Origin: Nitrospirota bacterium
GTDB taxonomy: Bacteria; Nitrospirota; Thermodesulfovibrionia; Thermodesulfovibrionales; UBA1546
Length of the DNA: 64,000 nt
NCBI GenBank assembly: GCA_016195565.1
Contig: JACPZK010000022.1
Span: 1 to 64,000, forward strand
Reading direction: 5' to 3'
Each line of letters starts with the position of its first letter. Positions within the stretch are counted from its first letter, which is position 1. Below, piece after piece: positions 34,652 to 44,402 of the stretch. The position numbers were made by a program, and so were the translations under genes. The notes under the pieces were generated by a model that ran no database searches, was not told where the DNA came from, and worked only from the letters and a program-made list of their open reading frames with translations.

Positions 34652-36748
34652 GTGGAACTAAGAAGATACTGGGAAATCATCCTTAAAAGGAAATGGGTCC
34701 TCGCTCTGGCCGTATTCATCGTGCCGCTTTTCGCCTTCATGTTCATGAAGATTGTATCTCCTGTATATTACAGCTACTCAAAGCTATGGATTAAATTGGA
34801 TACATTTCAGCAGAGCTTCATAAAGGATGTGCCTTCGGGGTTTGGCAAGTTCGATTTCACGGACAAAAGCAATGCCATGGGCACGATAGAGGAGATGCTG
34901 GAAAGCGACGGTGTCATTCTTAAAGTGATAACAGAGCTTGGATTAAAAGACAAAGACGGCGAATTCCTGACAAAGGACCATTTCGTGGACCCAAGCTCAA
35001 TCGGGATTATTCTTGGGAAAAAAGGGGTAAATATAGAGAATGTGGCCGATTCGGACACCTTCAAAATCATAGGGTATTCCGATAATCCAAAAGAGGCCCA
35101 GCAGATAGCTGCAGGTGTCATAAAGAGGTTCGTAGAGAACTTTTCAAAGGTGTACAGGGATACGGCTGAAAAAGCCATTGAAGTATTGAAGAAGAGGGTT
35201 TTGGAAGTGGGGAAAAATCTCTCTATAGCCGATAGGGATATGATAGATTATAAAATAAAGAACAAGATGTATGATTTGTCAAGTCAGAGGACAACGCTTA
35301 TTGCCGAGATATCGAACCTTGAATCAGAGCAGAACAAGACAGACAGAAATCTCGGCGGGAAAAAGGAAAGCCTCAAGTCAATAAAAACAGTCCTTTCCGC
35401 CCAACCCGAGTACAGGGAAGGCTCGACGACACTGGAGAAAAACCCTGTGGTAAGCGAAGCCAAAAAACAATTGCTTATCACGCAGCTCAATATGGCCAAA
35501 CTCAGTTCCGAAGTGACCACGGAGCATCCGGAGGTCAAGGCGTTGCAGCAGCAGGCCGATTCTGCGAAAGAGGTCATCTTAAAGGAGGTTGAGAAGACCT
35601 TCTCCACTCAGATCAAAGAGAGAAATAGCTATTATGATAATCTCATAGAAAAGTATGGTAATGCCGAGATCGACATAGTTACTGATGAAGCTATAAAGCA
35701 GAGATTGGAGTCGCAGATAAAAGAAAGAAAGGAGATGCTTAAATTACTCACCACGAAGGAAGACGAATTGAATCGTCTTTCAAGAGAGGTTGAAATTTTA
35801 AAAAATGCTTATAATTCACTGATGGCCAATCTTGAAACGGCCGTGAGCGCTAAAGAGTTGGATATTGCAAACGCTATAGTTATCCAGCCGCCGGTAGTTT
35901 TGCCGAATCTGTCCAACGTATACTTCCCGCCCGTGAAAAAGACCGTCCCTATGATTCTATCGGTGTTTATTGCAACATTCCTGGGCGTTAGCCTTATATT
36001 TTTGCTGGAGTACCTGGATGAAACCATAGAATCTTCTGAAGAAGTTAAAATGTATCTGGGGCAGGATGTAATAGAGATTTTGCCCGTTGCTAAGAAAAAG
36101 TATCTCGATATTAGCAAGGGAATTCAATCCAATCAGTTCACGGACGCCGTGTATAATTTGCTTTCAAAGATAAACCTTGCAAAAGGGCCAGGTAACTGGA
36201 AGGTTATTTCTATTGTAAGCCCTTCCAAAGGAGAAGGTAAATCGATAATAACCGCATGCATAGGGGCGCTCATGGGGGGGCAGGGTAAAAAGACCCTAAT
36301 GATCGATGGGAATCTTAGGGCGCCAGCTCTGCACAGGATTTTCAAACTCGATATTTCCTCAAGGCTTTCTGACTATATCTCTGGTAAAATTCCCGCCAGG
36401 GAAACGGTAATCCATACCCAGATTGAAAATCTCGACATCATAACCGATACAGCGGTCCATCCGCAGGGCTTTTTGTCTTCGGAGCGTTTCAAAGGGCTTA
36501 TAGACGATCTTTTGCCTGATTATGACGTTATTTTAATAGATACACCGCCCTATGAAATGGGTTCCGATACGCTGACACTTTCCAAATATGCCGATGTAGT
36601 CATCTTCATTGCCGCCAAGGGGAGAACTTCTCAAAAAAAGGCGCGGGAGTTTACGGAGGCGATGAAATTATCAGGAATCAATTCATTTGGCGTCGTCTTG
36701 AATCTACATAGGACCGCGATTTTTAAAAATCAACATAAGGGCGTATGA
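34652..36748 (+). CDS. Wzz/GumC chain-length determinant fused to a CpsD-type tyrosine autokinase
   Basis: This 698-residue inner-membrane polysaccharide co-polymerase has two membrane helices (residues ~15-35 and ~430-450) that bracket a long periplasmic coiled coil. The cytoplasmic BY-kinase domain has Walker A in VSPSKGEGKSIITA, A' in TLMIDGNLRAP and Walker B in YDVILIDTPPYEMG. The C-terminus (TAIFKNQHKGV) has no tyrosine cluster, unlike canonical BY-kinases such as Wzc. GTG 34652 follows GGAGGAAAA. It overlaps the next gene by ATGA. Confidence 0.92.
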   Translation: MELRRYWEIILKRKWVLALAVFIVPLFAFMFMKIVSPVYYSYSKLWIKLDTFQQSFIKDVPSGFGKFDFTDKSNAMGTIEEMLESDGVILKVITELGLKDKDGEFLTKDHFVDPSSIGIILGKKGVNIENVADSDTFKIIGYSDNPKEAQQIAAGVIKRFVENFSKVYRDTAEKAIEVLKKRVLEVGKNLSIADRDMIDYKIKNKMYDLSSQRTTLIAEISNLESEQNKTDRNLGGKKESLKSIKTVLSAQPEYREGSTTLEKNPVVSEAKKQLLITQLNMAKLSSEVTTEHPEVKALQQQADSAKEVILKEVEKTFSTQIKERNSYYDNLIEKYGNAEIDIVTDEAIKQRLESQIKERKEMLKLLTTKEDELNRLSREVEILKNAYNSLMANLETAVSAKELDIANAIVIQPPVVLPNLSNVYFPPVKKTVPMILSVFIATFLGVSLIFLLEYLDETIESSEEVKMYLGQDVIEILPVAKKKYLDISKGIQSNQFTDAVYNLLSKINLAKGPGNWKVISIVSPSKGEGKSIITACIGALMGGQGKKTLMIDGNLRAPALHRIFKLDISSRLSDYISGKIPARETVIHTQIENLDIITDTAVHPQGFLSSERFKGLIDDLLPDYDVILIDTPPYEMGSDTLTLSKYADVVIFIAAKGRTSQKKAREFTEAMKLSGINSFGVVLNLHRTAIFKNQHKGV

Positions 36749-37701
36749 GGTCTCTTAAAACGTTTATTGTCCTGCTGAAATGGTGGACATATTGGTATCC
36801 CTTTAGATTTTTTGTTCAGAAAATGCCGCTCTCGGTCAATTATGCGCTTGCAGACCTCTCTGTTCCGTTCATTTATTTCTTTTCAAAGAGAAAAAGGGTG
36901 ATGATAGAACGCGGACTCACGTCGATGTACAGGAGGGGTGATGGACCCCTTACAAAGGAGATAATCAAAAATACTTTCAGAAATTCGCTTTATTCTACAA
37001 TAGAGGTATTGCTGTATCCGAAAATGACAAAGGATATCAGCGAAAAGATAATAGATATCAAAGGGCTGGAAAATCTTGACAAAGCGTTGAAGTCCGGAAG
37101 GGGGGCTGTTTTGCTTCATGGGCATTTTGGTAATCCCCATATTATTATGCCCGGTATTGGCTACAGGGGATATAAACTGAACCAGCTCGGGAGCAGAAAC
37201 CCTCCGGAAAAAAGGGAAGGGCTGTTTAGCCGCATGTACAATAATCTGCGCACCACCGTGTACGAGAGCAAACTGAAATACAAAGAGAGCCTGCCGGTAA
37301 ATTTTATATATACAGACGCTTTTATTAGGGATGTTTTCAGAAGACTCAAGGATAACGAAATCATTGCTATAGGGATCGATGGCAGAGAGGGGAGCAAATC
37401 CGTGGTTATAGATTTCCTTGGTGGAAAAGCGCTTTTTTATACAGGAGCAATGAAGCTAATACTCAGAGCAAAACCGGTTGTCCTTCCCACATTCCATGTG
37501 AGAAATAAGAGGTCCCATACCATAATAATCGAAAAGCCTATGGATCTGGAGATTACGGGTGATGAAGAAAAAGATACTTGCGCAAATCTAAAAAAAATTT
37601 TAAATATTTTTGAAAATTACATGCATCGTTATCCTGAGCATTACGTTATGATATTCGGCTTAAAACAATCCATATTTGTTTCAGGGGAGAGCGCTTCGTG
37701 A
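36745..37701 (+). CDS. LpxL-like lysophospholipid/lipid A acyltransferase, copy 1 (altered HX4D/E)
   Basis: This 318-residue membrane-associated protein of the LpxL/HtrB family has an N-terminal hydrophobic segment. The motif region is GAVLLHGHFGNPHIIMPGIG, followed by IGIDGREGSKSVVIDFLGGK. In LpxL the pattern is HFGNWE, with a catalytic His and acidic residue five positions later; here that position is His. Two more homologues (39038-39970 and 43154-44107) share this loss. Its job may be to acylate a glycolipid, but the altered motif makes chemistry uncertain. Confidence 0.82.
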   Translation: MRSLKTFIVLLKWWTYWYPFRFFVQKMPLSVNYALADLSVPFIYFFSKRKRVMIERGLTSMYRRGDGPLTKEIIKNTFRNSLYSTIEVLLYPKMTKDISEKIIDIKGLENLDKALKSGRGAVLLHGHFGNPHIIMPGIGYRGYKLNQLGSRNPPEKREGLFSRMYNNLRTTVYESKLKYKESLPVNFIYTDAFIRDVFRRLKDNEIIAIGIDGREGSKSVVIDFLGGKALFYTGAMKLILRAKPVVLPTFHVRNKRSHTIIIEKPMDLEITGDEEKDTCANLKKILNIFENYMHRYPEHYVMIFGLKQSIFVSGESAS

Positions 37702-39041
37702 AAATATTGCTGATACAGGCTTATCTGGGAAGAAAAGAACATACAGGCCATATATTCCCGCTGGGGCTTTGCTATATCGCCACGGCTTTAAATGGGCACG
37801 ATGTCCGCATGATGGACCTTAATCTGTACGATGATCCTTATGGAGAACTTAAAAGGACTATCCTGGATTTCAGGCCGGAAATTGTCGGTATTTCCTTGAG
37901 GAATATAGATACCACGCAAAAAAAAGACATATTTTATTATTTTAAGACCGTGAGTCCTACGGTTAAGTTGGTAAAAGAGACTGATCCAAGTATAAGGGTC
38001 ATGATAGGCGGCGCCGGCTTTTCGATGTTTGCCGAGAAAATTATGGCGCAGATACCTGAACTTGATTTCGGCGTATACATGGAGGGAGACGAAAGCGTTC
38101 CTGATCTTGTGAAAAATATCGACAATCCGCATAAGGTCAAGGGTATTTTTTATCGGGATAAGGACGTTGTCTTATTTACAGGCCCAAGGCCGCTGCCTGA
38201 TGTCAGCCGCCTGCCCATGCCGAGAAGGGACTTTCTCGACATAAAACAATATCTTGATTCCCCCGCTAACAATATTGGAATCCAAACAAAGCGCGGCTGT
38301 CCTTTCAAATGCAGTTATTGTAGTTATCCTTTCTTGAACGGCCAGAGGGTGAGACAGCGCAGCCCGCAGAGCATTGTTGACGAAATTGAGTATCTGGTCA
38401 GGGAGTTTAATGTTAGGAAATTCATGTTTGCCGACAGCGTCTTTAACGTGCCTTCCGGGCACGCGGAGGCTATATGCAAGGAAATAATAAAAAGGGGCAT
38501 TAATGTCAGATGGAACGCATGGTTTGAGATTAAGAATTTCACCGAAGATCTTCTCAATCTCGCCATAGCTGCGGGGTGCAATAATATGGCTTTTTCCCCC
38601 GATGCGGCTTCGGATAAATCCCTAAAGGCCCTGGGGAAGCATATAACAGAGGCTGACATATACAGGACACTGAAAATAGCAAGGAAAGCAAAAGATGGCA
38701 TTTTCTGCTTTAACATCTTCTGCACGCCCCCGCAACAGGACTTTTGGGGATTTCTAAAGACCGTGAAGCTCTACCTTGCGGTAAACCTCTTGTTATTTGG
38801 CAGGGGAAGCGTTGGGGTCGGATGGATACGCATTGAGCCGGAAACTGGCATGCAGAGGATCGCCGTAGAGGAGGGGATGATAGAAGAGAATGACGACCTG
38901 CTTCCCCAGAATGAAAAAGGACTTGAAAGGCTTTTTTACAGTTGCCCTGTAACCAGGAGCTACGCGGATCCGTTTTTTAGCTTCTTAATTAACTTCAAGA
39001 AGTCGCTGAAGAAGTTTGTGATGCCCAATTTAATATTATGA
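37698..39041 (+). CDS. B12-binding-domain radical SAM protein, copy 1
   Basis: This 447-residue protein has an N-terminal cobalamin-binding-like domain (IFPLGLCYIATALNGHDVRM, GGAGFSMFAEKI). The radical SAM core has the [4Fe-4S] motif CPFKCSYCSYP, followed by DSVFNVPSGHAEAI. This class (as in BchE and many methylases) methylates unactivated carbons or builds rings using S-adenosylmethionine. GTG 37698 overlaps the previous stop. Placement between two acyltransferase genes suggests a lipid or acyl-chain substrate. Confidence 0.88.
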   Translation: MKILLIQAYLGRKEHTGHIFPLGLCYIATALNGHDVRMMDLNLYDDPYGELKRTILDFRPEIVGISLRNIDTTQKKDIFYYFKTVSPTVKLVKETDPSIRVMIGGAGFSMFAEKIMAQIPELDFGVYMEGDESVPDLVKNIDNPHKVKGIFYRDKDVVLFTGPRPLPDVSRLPMPRRDFLDIKQYLDSPANNIGIQTKRGCPFKCSYCSYPFLNGQRVRQRSPQSIVDEIEYLVREFNVRKFMFADSVFNVPSGHAEAICKEIIKRGINVRWNAWFEIKNFTEDLLNLAIAAGCNNMAFSPDAASDKSLKALGKHITEADIYRTLKIARKAKDGIFCFNIFCTPPQQDFWGFLKTVKLYLAVNLLLFGRGSVGVGWIRIEPETGMQRIAVEEGMIEENDDLLPQNEKGLERLFYSCPVTRSYADPFFSFLINFKKSLKKFVMPNLIL

Positions 39042-39970
39042 TAGTCCATGAGAGCTTTTACAGGGATGTCCTCAGATTGTTTGTATGGTATCCGCTCAGA
39101 TGGGTGATTACACTCCTTCCGTTAAGGTTAGCATTTATGGTTTTCAACTTGATGGGGGACATGCATTTCATGGTAGCGCGTGGGGAAAAAAGACGCGTTC
39201 TTCAAAATCTTAACTCTGCCTTTCAGGGAAGGATAAGTGACAGGGAGTTGTGGAATGTCGCGAGGAAATATTTCAGAAATCATTATGTAAACCAACTCCA
39301 GATATTTTTATTTCCGGGACTAAACCTGGACAGCATTGGGAAGTTCCATGCTTTTGAGGGTCTGTCAAATCTGAATAATGCGCTGAAAGGAAACAAGGGA
39401 TGCATACTCGTACATCCCCATTTCGGACCTGCCCAACTTCCGCTCTGTAATCTTGGGTTGTTAGGTTACCGGATGATGCAGCTGGGGCTTCCAACGGACG
39501 AGGGGCGTAGTTTTGTCGGAAGGAATGTCGCCTTCAGATTACGCTTAAAATACGAGGCTATGATACCGGCTAAGATAATTTCCGCCGAATCGTTCTTAAG
39601 GCCCGTCATGGAATGGCTCAACAAAAATAAAGTGCTGATGATCACTGGTGACGGGGCGGGCGGTGGAAAGTTCATCGGCAAGTTTATGCCGATGGAATTC
39701 TTGGGTACGAAACTCCTGATGCCGGCAGGCGCAGCGACACTCGCCTTTAAGACAGGGGCGCCTATATTGCCTATGTTTACTGTTATAAACAAGAACGGCT
39801 ATTACAAAACAATTATCTGCGAGCCTTTGAACAGTCAGGAGGAAGACGTTAAGGAAATGACGGTTGAAAAGTACATGGCCTGCTTTGCCAAAGAAATGGA
39901 GAGGTATATTTTAGCTTACCCGTACCTATGGCACTTCTGGGATGAGTGGGACAGCAGGCTTGCTAAATAA
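39038..39970 (+). CDS. LpxL-like acyltransferase, copy 2 (altered HX4D/E)
   Basis: This 310-residue homologue of the LpxL family has GCILVHPHFGPAQLPLCNLG where the HX4D/E motif belongs. The His is kept, but Gln takes the acid's place. Later conserved blocks are GDGAGGGKFIGKFMPMEFLG and LAFKTGAPILPMFT. It starts inside the radical SAM stop (ATGA). Confidence 0.8.
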   Translation: MIVHESFYRDVLRLFVWYPLRWVITLLPLRLAFMVFNLMGDMHFMVARGEKRRVLQNLNSAFQGRISDRELWNVARKYFRNHYVNQLQIFLFPGLNLDSIGKFHAFEGLSNLNNALKGNKGCILVHPHFGPAQLPLCNLGLLGYRMMQLGLPTDEGRSFVGRNVAFRLRLKYEAMIPAKIISAESFLRPVMEWLNKNKVLMITGDGAGGGKFIGKFMPMEFLGTKLLMPAGAATLAFKTGAPILPMFTVINKNGYYKTIICEPLNSQEEDVKEMTVEKYMACFAKEMERYILAYPYLWHFWDEWDSRLAK

Positions 39971-39981
39971 AACTAAAGCAT

Positions 39982-41451
39982 ATGGATCGGTCTAAAACTA
40001 TAGTAAAAAATACAGTATGGGGTATGGCCGCCAGGGCCATAGACGTGGCATCAAATTTCTTGCTCTTGGCCCTCGTTGCGCGTTATTTGGGGGTAGCAGA
40101 GTTCGGCGTTTATTCGTTCCTTATAGCCGTCATATGGACAGTTTTTCCTTTCCTTTTGATGGGCGGGCCAAGGATTTTGGCAAGGGACATCTCCCAGGAT
40201 AAGAAAAATGCCAGCGCTTTGATCGGCAGCGCAATAACACTAATTGGACTGCTGGGCATTCCAGCTATAGTCATAACCGCTGTCTATGTATTACTTTTTA
40301 ATCTTTCGCCGGACAGCGCAATCCTTGCCTTCGTCATTCTCCTGTCCATGCTTGCCATGGGCGCCACCAGAACGCTCAATTCTGTTTTTGTCGCCTTTGA
40401 AAGGATGCATTTTGAAACCATCATGTCAGTTTTTATTTCCCTTTCTTCCCTGTTATTTACCGCCGCCGCAATATATCTTGATTTAGGATTGAGATATATC
40501 TTCATTGGTATGCTTCTTAGCAACATTTCAAGCCTTGGTATAAGTATTTTCTTCTCCATGAGGCATTTCTCTGTAGTTCCCATGCTTGGTATAAAAAAAG
40601 ATATTATTTTGTACCTTTTGAGGGAGTCCGCGCCGATCGCCGTATCGCAGTTCCTTTTACAAATCTACCTTTATTCCGGCGTTTTTGTGCTTAAGCTTTT
40701 AAGCAGCAATTTTGATTTGGGCCTTTTCCAGGCTCCTTACAGGCTGATTACACGATTGCAGGTCATTCCGATGACCTTCGTCTTGGCTATGCTTCCGGTC
40801 ATCTCCCAGTTGGCAGCAAATGAGAGCGCCAGGGAAATCCTGAGGACAAAGGCTCTTTTTGTTTCCAAGATCCTCATTATTGTCAGTCTGCCAATAATGA
40901 TCTTCGGGTTCATCTTCTCAGAAAAAATCATTTACCTGCTGTTCGGTGCGGCATTTTCCAAATCCATAATTGCGCTTCAAATCCAAATACTGGGTCTGGG
41001 TCTGTTTTTTTTAAATACATTCTTTGAAATCCTTTTCATAAGCCTGAAAAAGCAGCGCTATCAGGTGGTGTTGACAGCCCTTGGGCTTTTTGTCAGCCTC
41101 GTTTTAAATTTCATCATGGTCCCGGACTATGGCTATATAGCGGCAAGCGCTGCTGTGCCTATTTCGCAGGCAGTGATATTCTTAGCCGGCCTCTATTACC
41201 TGTCTGACATATTCAATGTGTTCAGCTTTGTAAAGGTCTTATACAAACCAGCGCTCGCGGCGTGTGTTATCGTTCTTTTCCTTATCGCCTTCTCATGGAT
41301 TAATTATGCTATAGCGACCGGCGCGGTACTCTTGATATATCCTGTCATGCTATTTGCTTTCAAGGCGTTTTCTCAGGAGGAGATCGGGTTTTTAAAAAGA
41401 GCCGCAGGGATCAAGACCGGTTTAGGTGACAACAGCATAACCATACGGTAA
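39982..41451 (+). CDS. Polysaccharide flippase (Wzx/MATE-like, oligosaccharide flippase family)
   Basis: This is a 489-residue polytopic inner-membrane protein with about 12-14 helices throughout. It starts with the typical NTVWGMAARAIDVASNFLLL and RYLGVAEFGVYSFLIA. It should flip the lipid-linked repeat unit to the periplasm, where the O-antigen-ligase-like protein (45781-47298) or a polymerase acts. Confidence 0.9.
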   Translation: MDRSKTIVKNTVWGMAARAIDVASNFLLLALVARYLGVAEFGVYSFLIAVIWTVFPFLLMGGPRILARDISQDKKNASALIGSAITLIGLLGIPAIVITAVYVLLFNLSPDSAILAFVILLSMLAMGATRTLNSVFVAFERMHFETIMSVFISLSSLLFTAAAIYLDLGLRYIFIGMLLSNISSLGISIFFSMRHFSVVPMLGIKKDIILYLLRESAPIAVSQFLLQIYLYSGVFVLKLLSSNFDLGLFQAPYRLITRLQVIPMTFVLAMLPVISQLAANESAREILRTKALFVSKILIIVSLPIMIFGFIFSEKIIYLLFGAAFSKSIIALQIQILGLGLFFLNTFFEILFISLKKQRYQVVLTALGLFVSLVLNFIMVPDYGYIAASAAVPISQAVIFLAGLYYLSDIFNVFSFVKVLYKPALAACVIVLFLIAFSWINYAIATGAVLLIYPVMLFAFKAFSQEEIGFLKRAAGIKTGLGDNSITIR

Positions 41452-41480
41452 TGTGCATTCAATTATTACAGGGGGAATAA

Positions 41481-43157
41481 ATGAGAGAAAAGGTAATTGT
41501 CATCGGCCTTGACGGAGCCACATTCAACCTAATAAGACCGTGGGTCAGGGAGGGGAGACTCCCTGCGCTCGCAAGGCTCATGGAAGAGGGGTGTTACGGC
41601 GAGTTAATATCAACTCCTGACATGATGAGTCCATCTGCATGGACATCTTTTGCCACTGGCAAAAATCCGGGCAAGCACGGCCTTTATAATTTTCTCGATT
41701 TTGTGCCGAACACCCTTAAGCTCCACTACTATAGTTCTATAGACAGGGATGGAGAAACTCTTTGGGGACTTTTAAACAAGTCAGGAAAGAAGGCCGGGGT
41801 GCTTAATGTACCCATGACTTACCCAGCCGACACACTTGATGGCTTTATGATATCAGGCTGGAACGCTCCTACTGTCAAAAGCAAGGGGTTTTCACATCCC
41901 CCTGAGATGATAGATGAGATACTGAAAAAATTTGGGGGTTACCCTCTTTTCCCGACGGTTAAAAAGTATATGGTGGAGAATAAACCCTCTCTGGCGATAG
42001 AGGCAATCAAAAACAGTCTTGACGCGCATGCGAAGGTTTCTAAATATCTTATGGAAACCCGTGACTGGGACCTGCTGATAGCTTTTTTTATCGCGACAGA
42101 TCAGGTGCAGCATTATTTCTGGCACTACATGGATCCCCAACACCCTCTTCACGATCCTCATGCCGCTACAGAATGCCGTGACGCTATTTTTAACATTTAC
42201 GAGCGATGCGATCGCATCATATCCGAATTAATCGAAAAAATAGGAGAGGAAACGACGATAATAGTGATGTCCGATCATGGACATGGTCCCAACCACGGTG
42301 CGACCCAATACCTTCCTCTGTGGTTAAAAAAGATGCGCTTTGCCGTAGAGAACGAAAAATCATACTCTGTTAATTTACTGAGAACTATGCAAACCGCAGC
42401 GCTCAAGTCGATATATAATCAGATGAACAAGCATCTAAATATGCGTGTCAAAGGATTTCTCAACAGATTAGTACCGAATCTGAGGGATAAAGTTGAATCT
42501 ACTTGGCGGTTCTCTTCATATGACTGGGCGAGAACTAAAGTTTTCTTCCATTATGAGCCGAGGATAAATCTAAAAGGAAGGGAGCCTTTCGGCATCATTT
42601 CCCATGGTGAAGAATACGAGCAATTGAGAAATAATCTTATTGAGAAACTCTACGAGTGCAGAGATGTAAAAACAGGGCAGAGGGTTATAGAGAAAGTTTT
42701 CAAAGGTGAGGAAGTATATCATGGAAAGCATGTTTCTAATGCCCCTGACATCGTTATATGGTGGAAAGAGGGGGTAGTGCTTTCAGGCTTGGCTTGTCTC
42801 AGAGAGGACGGGGTTGAGGTCAGGGTGACAGAAAAATACGTCGATGATCCGCGAACCGGCAACCATTTTCCACATGGAATTTTCTTAATAAAGGGCAAGC
42901 ATATAAGGAAGGGAAAAGAGATCAAAGGCGCTGAAATCATAGATTTGGCGCCAACTATTCTCCATTTGATGAACTCTCCCGTTCCTAACGACATTGACGG
43001 CAAGGTCCTGACCGAGGTTTTTGACGAGGACTTCCTTAAAAAAAATCCTGTGAAGTTCACCAAAGGGCGTAGCGATAGTGATAAAAAAGACGGCTATTCT
43101 AAGTCAGACGAGGACAATGTCCACGAGAACCTCAAGGCGCTGGGTTACATAGAATGA
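41481..43157 (+). CDS. Alkaline-phosphatase superfamily phosphodiesterase, copy 2
   Basis: This 558-residue enzyme has VIGLDGATFNLIRPW (metal Asp), MSPSAWTSFATGKNPGKHGL (nucleophile region), FIATDQVQHYFWH (metal ligands) and VMSDHGHGPNHGATQYL (distal site). No signal peptide is seen. Similar proteins sit in polysaccharide and glycolipid loci of anaerobes, where they may add or remove phospho-linked groups. A paralogue lies at 23056-24330. Its stop overlaps the following acyltransferase start (ATGA), so the two products are likely made in equal amounts. Confidence 0.85.
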   Translation: MREKVIVIGLDGATFNLIRPWVREGRLPALARLMEEGCYGELISTPDMMSPSAWTSFATGKNPGKHGLYNFLDFVPNTLKLHYYSSIDRDGETLWGLLNKSGKKAGVLNVPMTYPADTLDGFMISGWNAPTVKSKGFSHPPEMIDEILKKFGGYPLFPTVKKYMVENKPSLAIEAIKNSLDAHAKVSKYLMETRDWDLLIAFFIATDQVQHYFWHYMDPQHPLHDPHAATECRDAIFNIYERCDRIISELIEKIGEETTIIVMSDHGHGPNHGATQYLPLWLKKMRFAVENEKSYSVNLLRTMQTAALKSIYNQMNKHLNMRVKGFLNRLVPNLRDKVESTWRFSSYDWARTKVFFHYEPRINLKGREPFGIISHGEEYEQLRNNLIEKLYECRDVKTGQRVIEKVFKGEEVYHGKHVSNAPDIVIWWKEGVVLSGLACLREDGVEVRVTEKYVDDPRTGNHFPHGIFLIKGKHIRKGKEIKGAEIIDLAPTILHLMNSPVPNDIDGKVLTEVFDEDFLKKNPVKFTKGRSDSDKKDGYSKSDEDNVHENLKALGYIE

Positions 43158-44107
43158 AGCGATTTATGAGGGCAGTTAAACACACAATTATATGGTTCGT
43201 ATGGGTTGTCCTTCGCCCCATTCTTAGGTTTATTCCTTTAAAAATCATGTACAGAGCGGCATCCATAAGCGCAACGGTTGCATACCTTTGCGCCACGAAA
43301 AAGAGAAAAACGCTTATTAGCGAGCTTAAGAAAATCTTTAAGGACGGATCTAAAAAACAACTGCAAAGTATGGCGCATAAGAGTTTCATTATTTATTACA
43401 AAAGACAGGTTGAGAATGTAATCTTCGGTGATTTTACCAAAGAAAGGCTTGAACGGGTCGTTTCTATCGAAGGATTGGAATATCTGAATCAGGCAGTCAA
43501 GGAGGGCAAAGGGGCTATAATACTTTTATCCCATTTCGGCTCCCACCTTCTTGTCCCGCTCGCCCTTGCTTATAGAGGGTATCTCGTAAACCAGCTTACA
43601 GGCGGCCCGGGAGTTGTCAAACAATTGGACTCACCAGTATACGAAAGGGTGGTCGAGATAAGAAGAAAGGATTCGAGCAGTTTGCCTATCACATTTTTAA
43701 GCGCGCACCAATCTCTTCATGCTGCCCTTAAAGCTCTTAAAAGGAACGAACTGGTAGCCATAGCGATGGACGGCAGGGTTGGAAAAAAATGGATCAAGGT
43801 CAATATGTTCAATATGGAGACAACACTGTCTCCGGGACCTGTAAGGATAGCATTGAAGACGGGCGCACCTATCATTCCGACCTTTATCATCAGGAACAGG
43901 GATAATACCCATAAGCTGATTCTCGAGTCGCCCATAGAGCTTGATTATTTTAAGGACGAGGAAAAGACGATTGCGGTCAATACTCAGAAGCTCGCAAGAA
44001 GTTTTGAATCATATATCCTCAGATTCCCATGTCATTTTGGGATGATCTTGCAGATAATGAGAGAACGGGTTCAAAATGGAATTCTGGAATCTTCCATACT
44101 GCCTTAA
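43154..44107 (+). CDS. LpxL-like acyltransferase, copy 3 (altered HX4D/E)
   Basis: This 317-residue member of the LpxL family has an N-terminal membrane-proximal helix. The motif region GAIILLSHFGSHLLVPLALA keeps the His but has Leu in place of the acid. AMDGRVGKKWIKV and RIALKTGAPIIPTFIIRNRD match the family's later blocks. It is translationally coupled to the phosphodiesterase gene. Confidence 0.8.
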   Translation: MKRFMRAVKHTIIWFVWVVLRPILRFIPLKIMYRAASISATVAYLCATKKRKTLISELKKIFKDGSKKQLQSMAHKSFIIYYKRQVENVIFGDFTKERLERVVSIEGLEYLNQAVKEGKGAIILLSHFGSHLLVPLALAYRGYLVNQLTGGPGVVKQLDSPVYERVVEIRRKDSSSLPITFLSAHQSLHAALKALKRNELVAIAMDGRVGKKWIKVNMFNMETTLSPGPVRIALKTGAPIIPTFIIRNRDNTHKLILESPIELDYFKDEEKTIAVNTQKLARSFESYILRFPCHFGMILQIMRERVQNGILESSILP

Positions 44108-44402
44108 TCAGGTTTAGGCTCATCGTGGAAGAGTGTGGGAAAAATAGTGATTAATTCTGCATAACATGGCATCAGATAAGTGGAAACGAGGTTGCAGAAG
44201 GGGCAAAAAATCGGTATGATAACAAAACGGAAAAAAGAGGGAACTGCTGAACAAATATCGATTCCATGGATTTCGTCCTAAAGCAGCGATCAAGAGGATA
44301 CTTGGAGACCAAAAGGTACGGGTTATCAGACTTAAGCGCACGCAAAGTTTTTTTCGGGAGAAGCAGGAGGGCTTTACGAAAACAAGCGTTTCAATTATAA
44401 GC
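44108..44402 (+). other. Intergenic stretch containing the likely 5' extension of the glycosidase gene
   Basis: From 44223 the glycosidase frame is open upstream of its ATG and reads a basic segment (NKYRFHGFRPKAAIKRILGD). No ATG/GTG/TTG occurs in it; CTG 44247 stands a few bases after AAGAGGGA and might be used. The part before 44223 shows nothing recognisable. Confidence 0.4.
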
